Notes: generated from the letters alone by a model not told the origin. DNA of 64,000 bases from Allolobophora icterica (GCA_963556255.1 OY744604.1:70140890-70204889); one strand, 5' to 3'; shown: positions 32,130-45,094, counted from the stretch's first letter. Numbers and translations: made by a program.

Positions 32130-33371
32130 TAGATTGGAGACATCAATGCTCCAACTGACTTTAGTGACGCCAATCTTCAGAAATAACCGAGTTCAAGTAC
32201 AAAGTAAGGCTCTTCGCTTTAATAATGCTTTAGTTCTAAGAAACATTAGTCTGTAGACAGTAGACGAGCTTACTTAAAATAGATTAAAACTGCAGAACCA
32301 GCGCATTGGCTCTTTGTGCAGATGATATCGATAACGGAGATACCAGGATGTCAACCTTTAGTTCATTACTTAAATCCAGCAGAATTCAATATTTTTGTAA
32401 TTTGACGGCGGTTAAAATGGGAAGAATATTGTAGCTGTAATTGAAATAACTGGTGTTATTCAATGTCCTAATGACAACTAACATCATATAGGCTATAGTG
32501 AAGAGAGCTCTGATTAGATTTGCTATTAGTGGCATATATAAATGGTCAATAATAATACGATTTACCGTTAAAAGGGTGAATCGATTTATTTAGGAAAGGT
32601 AATGAGCTATTTAATATTGAATTCCTCCAACATAATTATAATGAAATGTGAAAAACATTGTTTAGCTACATGATTATGATTTACAAGTCACCAATTGGAG
32701 CTATTTTACAGAGAAAGGAAATCAAATATAAATTCACTCAAAGAGTAAGTCAAAGAAGCATTGTGGGCAATAAATATTGAAAAGCAGCGCTTGTTTGTTG
32801 CCGACGTTGATAATAGCAGACAGGACCTAACAAGACTCTGGGGAAATTAGGCAAAGTAATTCTATGCAGTGGAAATATACAAGTAATTAGAAGTCCATTC
32901 AGCATAGAAAGAACAATCCTAGTTGTTAGTTTGACCAGAAAGACAAACTGATGATTTGGAGAAATATTGATAAGGACAGGGAACGGGATGGTTTAAAAAT
33001 CTGTGGTTGGTTACAGTTACGTGATTATTTATTGAACAGGAAGCCAATGCTCTGATTTGTGTAAAGGACTTAATATATGCTTATGTCTTGAGGAAATTAC
33101 TATGATTCGTGATTAGCAATTCTATCAGTCTAATGCCCTTCCACGCTCTCCTGTAAGAATTGAGTAACAGTAATCTAAGCGACTGGATAGCGGATACCAA
33201 TCCATTTGCCACAAGTATTCTAGAAAACATGAGGTCACAGAACCTAATTCTGCGTTAGCTTTTGAGGCTAAGTTTATTAGGCACAATTAAATACTAATTG
33301 CATTTTTTATATGATGCAACAGCGTTATACACCTACTGGAACAATGACTGATCTAGATGCCAACATCTATA

Positions 33372-33480
33372 TTGATAAACGTACCTGGAACAATGCGTTT
33401 TCGTGTAACCTGACTTAACTAACTGATAGCAGTTATATTGATAAACGTACCTGGAACAGTGCGTTTGCGTGTGACTTTCA
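33372..33480 (-). repeat. Duplicated splice-donor segment of receptor B
   Basis: TATTGATAAACGTACCTGGA occurs at about 33371-33390 and 33437-33456, followed each time by ACARTGCGTTTKCGTGT. The exon 1 donor plus about 30 coding bases is therefore duplicated 66 bp into the intron. The gene-proximal copy (33451) keeps the reading frame. Confidence 0.85.
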
Positions 33481-34051
33481 GTATTCGTGAATAGCAGAAC
33501 ACGAAGACGACCAGTGGCAAAATGAAGTTGATTAGAAACTTATAAACAGCATAGGCACTCGCATTAATAGCAGGCGGAAACTCTGCGTAAAGCACACAAT
33601 GCCCATTTAAGACAGTCATGGCTGATAGATCAACAAATGCATTTAAAACTGTGTCAAAGTTGATCCATGTCAAAGCAATCGCCACAAAGTACATCCAATG
33701 ACGAAAGTGTCTCTTGTGGAATACAGCATGAACTATTTTGACGTATCTTTCTAGAGTCAAGACGATCAGATTATCTGTTGAACAACACAGGAAATACCAA
33801 ATCATCCACTCGCTGGTGAAAACTTTGCAGAGAGCCATTCCATTGTTGACTCTGTAATCGATGTCCAATAGTTTAACGCTGTAGCTAATTACAAGTTGTA
33901 AACAGCAAATGAAATCCAGAGTCATCTGATTGAAAACTATGGCCATCTCATACTTACGAGCTTTCAACTGTGCGAGAATTAGAAGCATCAGAAGGTTCGC
34001 AATTCCGCCAATTACTCCAATCGCGACAACTGAGGCCTCGAAGGCAACCAT
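33451..34051 (-). CDS. Receptor B (class A GPCR), exon 1: TM1-TM5
   Basis: I start it at the ATG at 34051 because it aligns with the start of A and C (MVAFEASVV versus MKMVFEASV). An in-frame ATG at 34177 would add 42 residues that the paralogues lack. The exon ends in phase 1 at the GTACGT donor. It shows the same landmarks as receptor A: GGIAN in TM1, Asp in TM2, the two conserved cysteines, ERY, TM4 Trp and TM5 Pro. The sequence is clearly diverged from A and C (for example CCSTDNLIVL for GSSTANLVIL), so the B/D and A/C lineages split before the block duplication. Confidence 0.9.
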
Positions 34052-34217
34052 TTTCACAATTTTCAGAATTTTCTGTTTCTTTTCAAACCGTAAAATTAAC
34101 GAGGGAAACGAGTTCGTCGGTAAGAATTTCTGGCGCAGATTTCCTAAAAACGTGCCACGATACAAGAAAATGTGCAACTATTATTGGTTTATAGAGACTG
34201 CAGCTAGCCTATCAGCA

Positions 34218-34243
34218 TCTTTGGCGCATTCACTCAATTCTCC
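34218..34243 (-). promoter_or_regulatory. Conserved element upstream of receptor B
   Basis: TTGGCGCATTCACTCAATTC, about 170 bp upstream of the ATG, matches the elements upstream of receptors A and C. Confidence 0.5.
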
Positions 34244-34289
34244 TGTCGTGCACACGTACTTTCTTTCCGATAGAAAATGAGTTCATTTA

Positions 34290-36010
34290 TATATATAATT
34301 GAGCTTCGTTCGCCTTCCGATTATTAGGCCTATAGTCACTGTGGGCTAACGAAGTACGTGCGCGTCTGTTAAGCGTGTTATAGCGCATGCAGCCTGCATT
34401 TTGTCTCAACCGTACGTATATGTCTGTACTCTGATATAGTATATCCACATGGAGCCCATTAGGACACATTTTCCGATGTGGGACCCGTATAGAGCCCATT
34501 TTGATCCCCATAACTATTGCCCATGTAAAGTATATTGAAGACTGAAAGGTAGACTGTAAGAGTGGTACCAAGAAGCCGAAAAAAACTAGTACCCCGGTAG
34601 ATCTCTAGTTTTTTACTTTCTTCATAATTGCCTCAAACGGTTCTTCAGACATGTGCCAGCTGATGAAATTCTTCCTGGTTCGTAAGTGATACAAGAACCA
34701 GTTAACGATACAGCAGAACAGGTGGCGTATGCTGTTGTGTAAAGCCTAGAGCTCCATCCAAGCGACATCTCACAGGCCATTTTTGTGAAAAGATCACACT
34801 GTAGCACGACAAGTGAAATCCACTGAAAGTCTGAAACCTTTTAATGGCAGACAAAATAAGTGTGATGCAAAACTGAAAGCCTGCTATAAACAAGATAGCT
34901 CTGAGCTCTCAACTATTTCATCTTGCTGCGTGCAAGTGTTCAGATAATTATTGTTCCACCGTGAGAAAGATTATTAAGCAGGCCTACCACTTGAAGAAGG
35001 AACATTTCTAGCCGATCACCGATCACAAAGAGCGAAGATGATGGCACCGTGCTAGAAAAAACAAATACTGGCGTAATCTCCAAAACTTCCGACAGTCATT
35101 ACAAACTTATAGTGAGCATATGATCTGAAACTCGTTGCATATGGTACGTGGCTATTTCAGTAAAATATTAATTACAATGCAGACTGGTATTTTGGGATCC
35201 AAACCTGAAATTCGCGGACCATGTGAAGATAGTGCATATTCGCCTTGATGGCAATAGTTTAAAGTGAGCTGCACTAGTCAAGAGGGCTATAACCCAATGC
35301 ATCAGCTAATTGCATCAAACACAGAAAATTATCGTTATTTTTTTAAATAGTAAAGGCTATAGAAGGTTGAACAGACGCGATTCTATGCTATGCCTTCATG
35401 GTTTCTAATTATGATGGTGTTCACATAGCAAATGCAACACCTGCAGAAGGAAATTCAAGGCATAGCCGTGCCAGTCCCAAGCCTGGTTAAAGAGGAGGGA
35501 ACCCGCCTTAGTTCCATCAGGAGTCTAGTTTTCACCGGTTAGGGCTTCCGGTGAGATTCAGTGTTGTAAGCACTAACATACTTTGGTTCTGGATATGTAA
35601 AGGCAATCGACCTCAACCTGGTTGTTCCCGCAAGTTCTTTGTAGCCTGGACTCTGATTTCCCGGTGTACGATCGCTACCATTTGTGGTCCATGGTCCTTG
35701 TGATACAGACGGTCGCGGTTTGCGCACTCCAGCCGCATGCTGGCAGTCGAAGGTATGCCCTATAACCAGACCTCTTTGAGACCTATCTAAACCTGGTTTC
35801 CAAAGAAGTAGAGACCTCTTCGAATGTCACGATCAGTTGGTTGAGCCTACAAACAACCAGCAATTGCTTTTGTCTAAAACACCATTCACATGTTGAGAGA
35901 GCCAAACATGATATTGTCCACGGTCGCCTTTCGATTCTATGGGATACCTAATGAGCCCGATAATCACATGTCTTATTGCATGTTCACATGTTTAACCTCA
36001 TGTTACGGGG
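34290..36010. other. Receptor B 5' flank, no recognised gene
   Basis: No convincing frame is seen. The minus-strand frame at 35539-35727 and its surroundings have balanced composition and could be a decayed retroelement, but I see no diagnostic motif. Confidence 0.45.
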
Positions 36011-36019
36011 GGGGGGGGG

Positions 36020-36360
36020 AGAGGCGTCGTAGAGTAATACATAACACACTGGCGTGAAGTGCAGAAGGTACCAAGATCGAGTCCCGTAGCCCTCCATAAG
36101 GTTTACTCAGCCTTCTACTCGCTAGATGGCGGCGGTAGTTAAGTGAGTGTTAGGCCGTGATGGCGCCCACGTGGCTGCCGTTAAAAACAGTTGTATTCGA
36201 CTCCTGTAAAACTGTTATCATGTGCTTCTACTGTATACATATATTTAAGGCGCCCTGCGTGGCTGCCGTTTCTACTAAATGTATGTTCACTGTACATCGC
36301 AGTGCGGTTAGTAGGCACTTAAATAAAGAAAAGATATTATTATTAATATTATTATTATGT
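36020..36360 (+). mobile_element. tRNA-derived SINE (family 1) with ATT tail
   Basis: The head has GTCGTAGAGTAATACA and the B-box-like AGATCGAGTCCCG. The body has CTCGCTAGATGGCG, GGCTGCCGT and TTCGACTCCTGTAAA, and the tail is (ATT)n. A second copy lies at 50345-50590. Confidence 0.72.
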
Positions 36361-36454
36361 TAGTTTAGTAACCCTTCTTTTAACCTGGACGTGACGTCAT
36401 TTATGGACGTCACTTTACTGAACAATTTTCATTTGATAGATAAACCAAGAATAA

Positions 36455-37190
36455 ATTTATTTATTTCTCTTACGCTGTAGAAGCTGTAATTAAAGGTTTT
36501 GGCCTATTTATGTTTTATTTGCAGGAAGAAGAAATGAGAAATCATTGCTTCTGTTACAGTGAATGACAGTTGTCGACTATACATCCGTAGGCTACATATA
36601 ATTAGCCAATCTCTCAGCACAGCAGCACAGCAGCACAGCAGCAGGGGTCTCGGAAGCATTGAGATCAAGATGATCTCTGCGTTTTATAATAAAGTTGATG
36701 TGTCATTTGTAAGATATGTCAGTCTATAATTAGCGTCTAGTGACAAATTAAGCTGTCTGCCAAAGGGACTTCTGGGTCGCTATATCTATAGCTATATCTA
36801 TAGGGTATCTATAGCTTAGCATTGCCTAAAGTCACGGTAGAAAGCGACACAACGTCTGAAATCTCGTTATGCAATATCCACAGGAACCATTACTCTCAAA
36901 TAAAAGGCTATAGGGTGTTTCTTTATGGAACAGCCTGAGGCTGGAAATCAGAACTGTCCCAGTCAATGCAAACTCAGGACGCACTTCTTTTGAACTGGTA
37001 GATATTGTCACGTTTCGGACCATTGTAGATGCAAAGAAACGCTATATAATAGTCCAGGTAATGCCTACAGACTTGCATTCGTGCATACATAAATACATCC
37101 GTATGCGTACATACACATATACATACACGTGTATTGATACATACGTAAAGAATTCGAACAATGTATTCTCACCTGCCACAACAATGTATG
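36455..37190. repeat. End of receptor block 1
   Basis: Matches 63020-63560 (for example TCTGCGTTTTATAATAAAGT and CACCTGCCACAACAATGT). In block 2 it comes directly after receptor D exon 2, whereas here receptor B exon 1 lies between. About 36628 has a short CAGCACAGCAG repeat. Confidence 0.75.
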
Positions 37191-37424
37191 CCTACCTGCC
37201 CTATCCTTAGCTATGTTCTCAGGCACTCAATTATTTTTACTCTTCCTGCAATTGTGCGTTGCTTTATCCACCACGTGCACGACTAGTTAAAACTGGACTA
37301 CTACGCTATTTCTCGTGCATGCCCAAAATTCATAACACCATTTGTTGGCCTGTAGACCCCCAATAGCACCTGTAGGTCTAGATATTTTGACACCAAGTAT
37401 ATATAGACCTATTAACCATGGGGA

Positions 37425-37470
37425 TGAAGATAGATGAATGGTAATACTCTTGTATGAAGAACATACAGTA
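37425..37470 (+). mobile_element. SINE (family 2) fragment, left of a MITE
   Basis: GATGAATGGTAATACTCTTG then TATGAAGAAC. The SINE continues after the MITE, at 37856. Confidence 0.6.
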
Positions 37471-37855
37471 TATAGGCGCCGACTTTTGCTTTTGTCTCTG
37501 GGTGTCACTGGGTGCATGGGTCTTCCCTCCATTTCCATACTCCATCCCATTTGGTAGATGAGTTTTAGCGGATTTTCGGAGAAAGAAAGATGTTTTCTTG
37601 TCAAGGATTCCAGTGTTATTATTTATTTATTTTAAATAAAAAATAAATAAATTATTGTTTATGTGCGGAGTGTGACTGTGAGATCATGCAATGTTTGGTA
37701 TTTGTGTTGTAGTTGTACTTCTCACGTTGTGAGATTACTGCTTATGTGTAAAAAAAATTGAATTTTGGGTCTGAATTCTTCTGGGTGCCAGGCACCCACT
37801 GAACTTTCTCTCTGGATGCATTGGCACCCAAGGCCCCAAGAAGTCGGCGCCTATG
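37471..37855. mobile_element. hAT-like MITE, copy 1 (GGCGCCGACTT ends)
   Basis: Ends TATAGGCGCCGACTT and AAGTCGGCGCCTATG. Related to 46429-46853. The duplicated flank ATGAAGAAC is seen on both sides, but on the left eight extra bases (ATACAGTA) separate it from the element. It is inserted in a family 2 SINE. Confidence 0.72.
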
Positions 37856-38106
37856 ATGAAGAACGTAAGATCTTAAAAGACGCGGATCGATACCCACAAG
37901 CCCCCGTTAGGTCGACTCAACCGTCCACTGCCTAGGGGCCACAGTGAAATGAACAGGCGCCTAACAGATTTCCAAGACGAATGTTCACTAAGACCTTGAT
38001 AATTGCACCGTCGTGTTTCATTAGACGAATGGTAGGGCCTAATACTCTTGCATGAAGAACATAAGATCTTGAAGGACGTGGTTCGAGGCCCGCAAGCCCC
38101 CCACCA
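37856..38106 (+). mobile_element. SINE (family 2), two joined copies
   Basis: TGAAGAACGTAAGATCTT, a B-box-like GATCGATACCCAC, and the body GTCGACTCAACCGTCCACTG with CTAGGGGCCACAGTGAAATG. A second head follows (GAATGGTAGGGCCTAATACT to GTGGTTCGAGGCCCGCAAGC). Other copies are at 38880-39005, 44790-44915 (inverted), 46225-46428 and 46862-46970. Confidence 0.7.
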
Positions 38107-38350
<244 letters not shown>

Positions 38351-38404
38351 CACGCACGCACACACCCACATACACGGAGCTCAATCAACGGATTCAAATC
38401 AATA

Positions 38405-38540
38405 GTTATCTAGCGGCATCATGTTCAAAGCCTCTAGATCAAACTGCGTCGATGCTGTGGAACGACGACGGGCGGTAGCATTCGCAGCACACGTTACGCC
38501 TCCGCCCAGTAGTCCCTTACGCCGTCTTTAGATCTCATAC
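38405..38540. repeat. Receptor-block landmark repeat, degenerate middle copy
   Basis: AGCGGCATCATGTTCAAAGC to CGTTACGCCTCCGCCCAGTA matches the starts of blocks 1 and 2. It marks the left edge of a third, decayed block. Confidence 0.75.
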
Positions 38541-38879
38541 TCGACCTTATATCAGTAAGCAGAGCGTCTTATTTGAGGCGAGCGATCGAACACTCTCCAT
38601 GGTCGCTCGCCTAGCTGAAGGTGTCGCACCGTCGGTCGTCGATCGATCAGTATGATTTAGACTCCAAGACAATAGACGAACCTGGAGCCAGACCATTATT
38701 TCTTTACCTAATTTACATGGGCTGCGGTGAATGCGTGCCATGGCCCGTGACCTAATGACTACCGACTGATCGCTACAATTTCGTGCAATATGATTGGCCA
38801 TAGCAACAAGGTCGACTCCTGATCGACGCCGCGTGACATCGTTCGTAACGTCACTAATTATATGTAGATTTCCAAAACG

Positions 38880-39010
38880 CAAGTTCAGTAAGATCTTGAT
38901 GATTGCAACGTCGTGTTCCAATAGATGAATGGTAGGACCTAATACTCTTACATGAAGAACATTAGATCTTGAAAGACGTGGTTCGAGACCCTCAAGGCCC
39001 CCTCCAAACA
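38880..39010 (+). mobile_element. SINE (family 2) copy
   Basis: GATGAATGGTAGGACCTAAT, CATGAAGAACATTAGATCTT and the B-box-like TGGTTCGAGACCC. It ends in a short CA run. Confidence 0.7.
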
Positions 39011-39169
39011 CACACACAATACAGTATTAGGCTAATTTTGGAACAGTTCAGGAAAAGATATCCTAGCAAAAATTGTCGAATGAAGACTTCATGAATAATT
39101 CCTGTCGATAGCATATTAAGTGTTGCTGGGCAGTAGAAATATCAGACTGCTGAAATTACTAATTCACTA

Positions 39170-42100
39170 TTGAAACAAGAAAGACTACAGTTATTCGTTT
39201 ATTTTGCGCATGCGCTCATTTCCTCTGCCCGTAGGTGGCGTACAACATTACTCCCAACGGCAAGTAGGCCCTAGATATTAAAATACATTAGCTCCTTTTG
39301 CTGCGTCATTAATGAAGGAATGAGTAAATAAATAAATGAACTAATAGTCGTTCATTGAACATCAAAGCTGGCATAACGCAATTTGAACAAGTTGCAAGTG
39401 TTCGTTAGAAGTAGCTTGGGATGTAATGTATTACGCTAGTAGGTCTATTCTTTGTTAATCTTAAGTGTTTGTCGTCTTTTGTCTACTTTTATACATGTAA
39501 CTTGCGCAAACGAACAAACAGGATATAATTTCAAAGCACGTGCTTAACCAATATGCCTATGGCAGAATAAAACACTTATACTTGAACGAAGCTTGTGAGA
39601 GGACTTCATTGAAAAAGTCAAATACAAATATCTTGATACATTTGCGTGCAAATACAAATTCTGGTTGGCTCTATTCAGAGAAAAATCCAAATGTAACGTA
39701 TAATATTATAGCATAAGGTGCTAAATATTTTTGCAGATACAATAGCGTCCAACAGCCTACAATTGCTAAGTACTAATTAATTAGCTGCCTCGGAGGTTAT
39801 TTGTGACACATCCTAAACTGACTGGCTATCTTTTAATTAAGTACAAAACACATTCGACAATGACTGGTTATATATCTTTTAAATATAACCTACGAATGTA
39901 AGTTAAGGTAATTCTCTATTATTATTTTCTAATATTACAAACACGATTTATTTGACAATAATACCCAACGCGAGTACAGGAATCTGCTAATTTGATTTCT
40001 ACAGGTGTTGTCAAGACAACCGCATAGACTCGCATAGACTCGACCTTGCTTTTTTTCATGGCTTTATCGGATGAAACTCTTCAACAGCGCTTTCTGTTTG
40101 AACGGACGCCATGGTATTTAATAGGTCCCCATGTACCAATTATGCTGTTAAACTAACGTTGCTCTGACGAGTGAGCTGAGTGAGATAGCGCAGATAATGA
40201 ACATAATAGGTCAAAGATAGGAGCCTTGTGAGACCCAACGAGTGTTGTCAAGACAACTGCATAATCGTAGCTAATGATTAATATCGCTTATACCTAACAT
40301 TTTGACCTCCTATGAATGACAGGACCATTGATGTCGACCTTAATTTACCTAAGAATTTGCTACGATCCTCCAGACTGTATTCAGTAGAATAAAGTAGTTT
40401 CCAGTATTTAACGACATCTATCCTCCGCATCTCGTCAACAGGTTTCTACATCATGTCTACTTAATCTTTGGCAACCCTTCAGTGGCATCTTACTCCTAAG
40501 ACTTTCCAGCTGGTTCGCATTTACTAGCACTGTACTCTCCCGGCTACAATTTTTAGCATTTCTCCTTCTTTCCCTACCTAAGCATTGGATGCATCATCTA
40601 CACCGTCCCTTCTCACTTCATTATAATGCTTTTGCTGTTATTAATCGCACCAGCAAGTTTCTAAAACAATTGTTACACATTTACAAAATAACACCAACCG
40701 AAATGTCTTAATTTAGTTATTTAGTGAAGTTGAAGCCACTTAGGTCTTGTTAGTATAGCGTGTGAGATGTGGATGAATAATGTGACTAAATAAGACATGT
40801 TATTACGGTTTAACGTCGCCTGTTTCATGCTGCTTATAACGAAAGAACAAGACAGCCGCAAGCGAAAATAAATGAAACAAATTTTCGCCACCTTGCGAAC
40901 GACACGATGTCAAATGAAACCAAAAGCAATCGACGGATCGAAATCTCAGACGTTTGGCAATCAACAACAGCTAACTAACGAAGAAGAAATACTTGCACAA
41001 TCATGTGTTAACAATTATAAATATTCAATTAGGCAAGCTTAGCTAATGATGTATATGCAACTAGGCATCCATATTTTATGTTATGCGCATTTAGGCAATG
41101 TAGCCTAACCAATCGTAGCTAATGATTAATATCCAATAATGCAATCACAGCTAAAGATGTACAGTAGGCCTATATGTAATTAGGAGATCGTAGTTAACGA
41201 TGTATAGGCCTATGCAATTAGGAAATCATAGCTAATGATGTATATGCAATTAGGCGATCGTAGTTAAAGATGTATATGGAATTAGGCGATCGTAGCTAAT
41301 GATAGTGTCTACTGAGAAGAATTGGCTCGTTGAAAAAGAATGCAGTATAGGGCCTACAGGAACAACTCCTCTAATTTGGTTTGTTTAATAAAAACATGTT
41401 GTAATGCAACAAAACATGTCACGTGTCGTACAATACGACAAAATCTATGATGTGATTGACTGTTAAAAGAACGGCAAACCACGTTTCCACGAAAAGACGT
41501 GAGGTACCTGCTGAGTGTCATACACAGGTAATAAAAATTTCTGGCATAAAGTGATTAGTTTCTGACACGTTGTATACCCCAGCTACTCCAACACTTATCA
41601 GCGGTCAAGGGTACGAAATAACATGCATAGAAAGCATCTAGTGCTTCCTATGTTTACAGGATTAAACAGGAAACCACAAGATTTTATAAACTGCATTGAA
41701 ATTTATAGTTAGTGGTGATTGTGTAAGATCAGTGAGAAAAGTTATGCTGACGCAATTGCTTGTATGACGGACCAGTTGAAACCAGTCTTTGCTGGTGTGT
41801 TGTGGGGTACAGTGAGGCGACGATATATCGTGTGGTCGGTTTATGTTTTACTTTAAAATGTAATTGATAGATTCTAGTCAATCTAGTGTTTAGGGGTTTT
41901 ATGTCTACGAATGAAGTTTGTGTCACTAAACTAATTTGCTGTAATAATACGTAAAAATGCAAAGATTGTGCGTCTTGTGTCGAATTACGTTACACTACGG
42001 GTCGTATAATACGATATGCCATGTTATTAAAGGCAAAACATAACATACCATAAACATAATATTATTAACATACTGAAGTTATAAATTTTAATATACACGC

Positions 42101-42690
42101 CTTACGTCGCGGTCTATCAGAGAATGCCACTGACCGTCTTAAAATAACGTTACACAGTTCCATGTGTTTCATAAAGAAGATCCCAACACATAAAATTCGC
42201 ATGCAGTCTGTATTTCTTAGGGTTTATAACTTTATACAACACCTTTTGTAATTTCTACGAGCACTAATTAATACCTGACATGAGCATTCAGCCGGTGTGT
42301 CAAATTCGTTTACAGTCGAGCTTTGCCTAAACTACGTTTCTCGAATTATTTCATTGAACACTTCTGAAAAGCCTGTATGGAACCCCAGCGACAAATACGC
42401 CTTTAAAAGAGCTCACTCCTAATGGCTAATGGGCTTCTCTTTCAAAACTGTCCCCGGGTTTCAAACCTCCGTGCGTCTTGTGTGGAATTGACGAATCATT
42501 GCAAACTATGTAACCGCAATGAAAGGTTGTGACGGTGTCATTGTGTTAAGGCTTTTAGCTGAGCATCGTTAAAGTAAGTCTATACCTTGACAAAAAGACG
42601 CGTATTGAATGAACGCTTGTATTGTGATATTTCAGTTTGCTTTAGCTGACTGTCTTTCTTCTTCTGGTAAATTGTTCGCTCTGAAAAGCA
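39170..42690. other. Decayed middle receptor block, no gene found
   Basis: Short matches to the other blocks remain in order. About 39205-39310 (TGCGCATGCGCTC, GTAGGTGGCG and ATTAGCTCCTTTT) resembles the receptor A upstream region. About 40805-40860 (GGTTTAACGTCGCCTG, CGAAAGAACAAGA) matches 27121 and 55380. No receptor exon frame is visible. GTTGTCAAGACAAC occurs at about 40009 and 40246. Confidence 0.5.
41030..41305. repeat. Degenerate ~37-bp tandem repeat
   Basis: About six copies of a unit like CAATTAGGCGATCGTAGCTA then ATGATGTATATG. No coding role is seen. Confidence 0.8.
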
Positions 42691-42702
42691 TGTGTTTGCG
42701 CT

Positions 42703-43097
42703 CAGGGGCGGATCCAGAAGGTCTGTCGGGGGAGGCAAAAAATTATACATACATACCAACCATCTTCTGGGAGAGGAATCATCAGTTTACCAACCGACCA
42801 CCAAAAAACTTTTTGGGGAATTCATCTCCCAAAAAAGTTTATCGCCTTTTTTGGTAATTCATCTCCCAAAAAAGTTGATGACCTTTTTTTAGTCATTAAC
42901 CTCTTTCATGTCTTCAGGTCAGGTCTACATCTGCGGAGGCCACATCCTCTGTACATTTGACTCATCCACGCCTACGGGGGGAAGTGGGGGCCTCGCCTGT
43001 GTAAAAAATCATAAAAACATCATAAAACGCCTGTGTAAATAAAGAAAAATTTCAAATGGGGGCCATGGCCGGATTGGCCCCCCTGGATCCGCCCCTG
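42703..43097. mobile_element. hAT MITE with 8-bp duplication TTTGCGCT
   Basis: 395 bp with perfect 15-bp inverted ends (CAGGGGCGGATCCAG), flanked by TTTGCGCT at 42695-42702 and 43098-43105. It shares the internal unit (AATTCATCTCCCAAAAAAG, then GATGACCTTTTTTT) with the MITE at 26557-26875. Confidence 0.92.
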
Positions 43098-43127
43098 TTT
43101 GCGCTTACATTACGCCTAGAAAATGTC

Positions 43128-43215
43128 TTTTATCGTATCGTATCGTATCTAGAAATTTATAAGGCGCCTCCCGCAGTATAAACTATTCAGAGGTGCCCTC
43201 AGTGCATGAGCCCCT
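43128..43215 (-). mobile_element. LINE 3'-tail fragment
   Basis: Minus strand: GAGGCGCCTTATAAATTTCT then AGATACGATACGATA, the GCGCC-TATAAATT tail motif of the local L2/CR1-like LINEs with a simple-repeat end. Confidence 0.55.
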
Positions 43216-43401
43216 TTTATATATCACGGATAGGTTTTTTGTGCGCACATGTCCTTTTGCCTCGAAGCAGCGTAGCCTAGTTTGACTGCGGTATCCGCTC
43301 CGAAGCTCAGAAACAAGCATTCTACATGCGCAAAATATAATGATGACGTCTAACACTCAAATGGACAACGGATATGTAGGCCTACATGCTTATTTATTTA
43401 A

Positions 43402-44382
43402 CCCTCAGGCTACCAAGGTTTTTTTGCGACATCGTGTTTGGTTTAAGATATCATATAATGTAATACAGCATTTGATTCAGCATTCATTTCTGAAAAGAAT
43501 GGTATATTTAGTTGTAAAATATATGAATGCATCTCGAAATTATTTAGTTTTTAACAAAGGCACCGGTCCATTTAACGATATCTGATATTATCCAACACAA
43601 TTTGTACTATTTGGATAAAAAGATATAAATGATGTGGGTTTTGAAAATGAACTATGTATCCAAGAATATTCTAAATATAATAAATATAATGAGGCTTAAT
43701 TTTCAACAATACAAACTATTCCAAAGTCTGTTTTAGTTACAGGCAAAACCTAAAGGCGTGCAGCTATATCAACATGAAACAAGAAATTATGTAATTTTTC
43801 CCGGCAGTCAAAAACGTCAGTGGTCCTTGCAGTTATTGCAAGTTACTTTCATTGTTTTGTGCGAATGCTTCCTGCAAACCGGCTTCTTGAACACTTCACA
43901 GCGCTGCTTTACTCTGTTAGTATTCTGCTTCAACTGTTTATAGCCCTTCCCCATACCCAACCATATCGATTTACGTTGTGATGTTGCATCAGTGATTTTC
44001 ACACTGAAAAAGCGTGTTATTATTCATTATGATCACTTCCGGTTATCAAAAGACAAACAACTAGGCAAGTAAATATAGCCCTAAATTCCCTCTAAAGAAT
44101 AGCATAGTTGTTTCTCTTCCAGAAAGAATAATGAATACCTTTATAGTCGACAACAGCTAACAGCTGACGAGAGAAATTCCTGATTTCATAAGTGGTACCT
44201 AGGCTATATCGGGTATAACTTTTTTATGGCGTGGGATATCATCACGACTTTTACCTCAAAATTTGCGCAAATGGACCCCCTACAGCTACCTAAAATGTCA
44301 AAATTATATTCCATGTGCTAAAAAATTTTTTTCCAGAAAAACGTAGGGGGTGGTAACCACCCCCCCCTTGGTAGCCCGAGGG
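43402..44382. mobile_element. piggyBac-like non-autonomous element
   Basis: 981 bp between TTAA sites (43398-43401, 44383-44386). The ends CCCTCAGGCTACCAAGG and CCTTGGTAGCCCGAGGG are inverted repeats with one mismatch. CCC-starting ends at TTAA are typical of piggyBac. No transposase frame is present. Confidence 0.8.
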
Positions 44383-44386
44383 TTAA

Positions 44387-44780
44387 GTTGCTACGTCATC
44401 CGACGTGATGTTCCGCTTACCCTTTGGACTGAGTTGAGTTTAATTAACTCATAGTCTAAGTATAGGGCATCATGCGGTGGAATAAATAAGGATCTAGCCT
44501 ACCTCTTACATGGCTGGAGGCTGGATCATATATTTATATTGACATTCGGCCGAAACCTAGGTTGTGGACAAGCCAGAGGCTGTTGCCGTTTCTACGAAGG
44601 TGACATAATTCCTGGTAATAAAACTGCCAGGGAATATTGTAATGCAACATAATAATATATTCGTGTTTAGTCACGAGCTCACTGACAAACCGCAGTAGGT
44701 TACATTGAAACATTGACATACAGTGGTAACATTATCAGGATCTTGATAAACACACGTCTGAGCAGCCTGTTATGCACCCG
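44387..44780. other. No recognised feature
   Basis: Short spacer with no open frame, terminal repeat or RNA gene that I can support. Confidence 0.5.
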
Positions 44781-44789
44781 CTCATTTTA

Positions 44790-44915
44790 CTGCTGCTCCT
44801 CTTGGGAGTGGAAGTCCCAGTCGACGTAGATGGGCTTGCCGGTATCTTTCAATATCCGTATGTTCTTCATGCAAGAGTACTACAATTCATCTATTCCCCT
44901 CCCCATAGGCGAAGT
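44790..44915 (-). mobile_element. SINE (family 2), inverted fragment
   Basis: Minus strand reads GATGAATTGTAGTACTCTTG then CATGAAGAACATACGGATAT, the family 2 head. Confidence 0.6.
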
Positions 44916-45094
44916 GGCATTGCTATACAGAAGGTGTTATACACCTGCGAACTAACATAAGACATATGGTCCTTTAGTGACACACCAAGACCATTAGACT
45001 GTCATTATGTAGACCATATTATGTATATGAAATATTTAATGAAGTATTTAAATATTTAGGTACCGAATCTGCTACAGGATTTCTGCTTTGGTGT

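Noticed and set aside
34052..34177. Upstream ATG extending receptor B by 42 residues
   Set aside because: The extension is absent in receptors A and C, which start at the aligned methionine.
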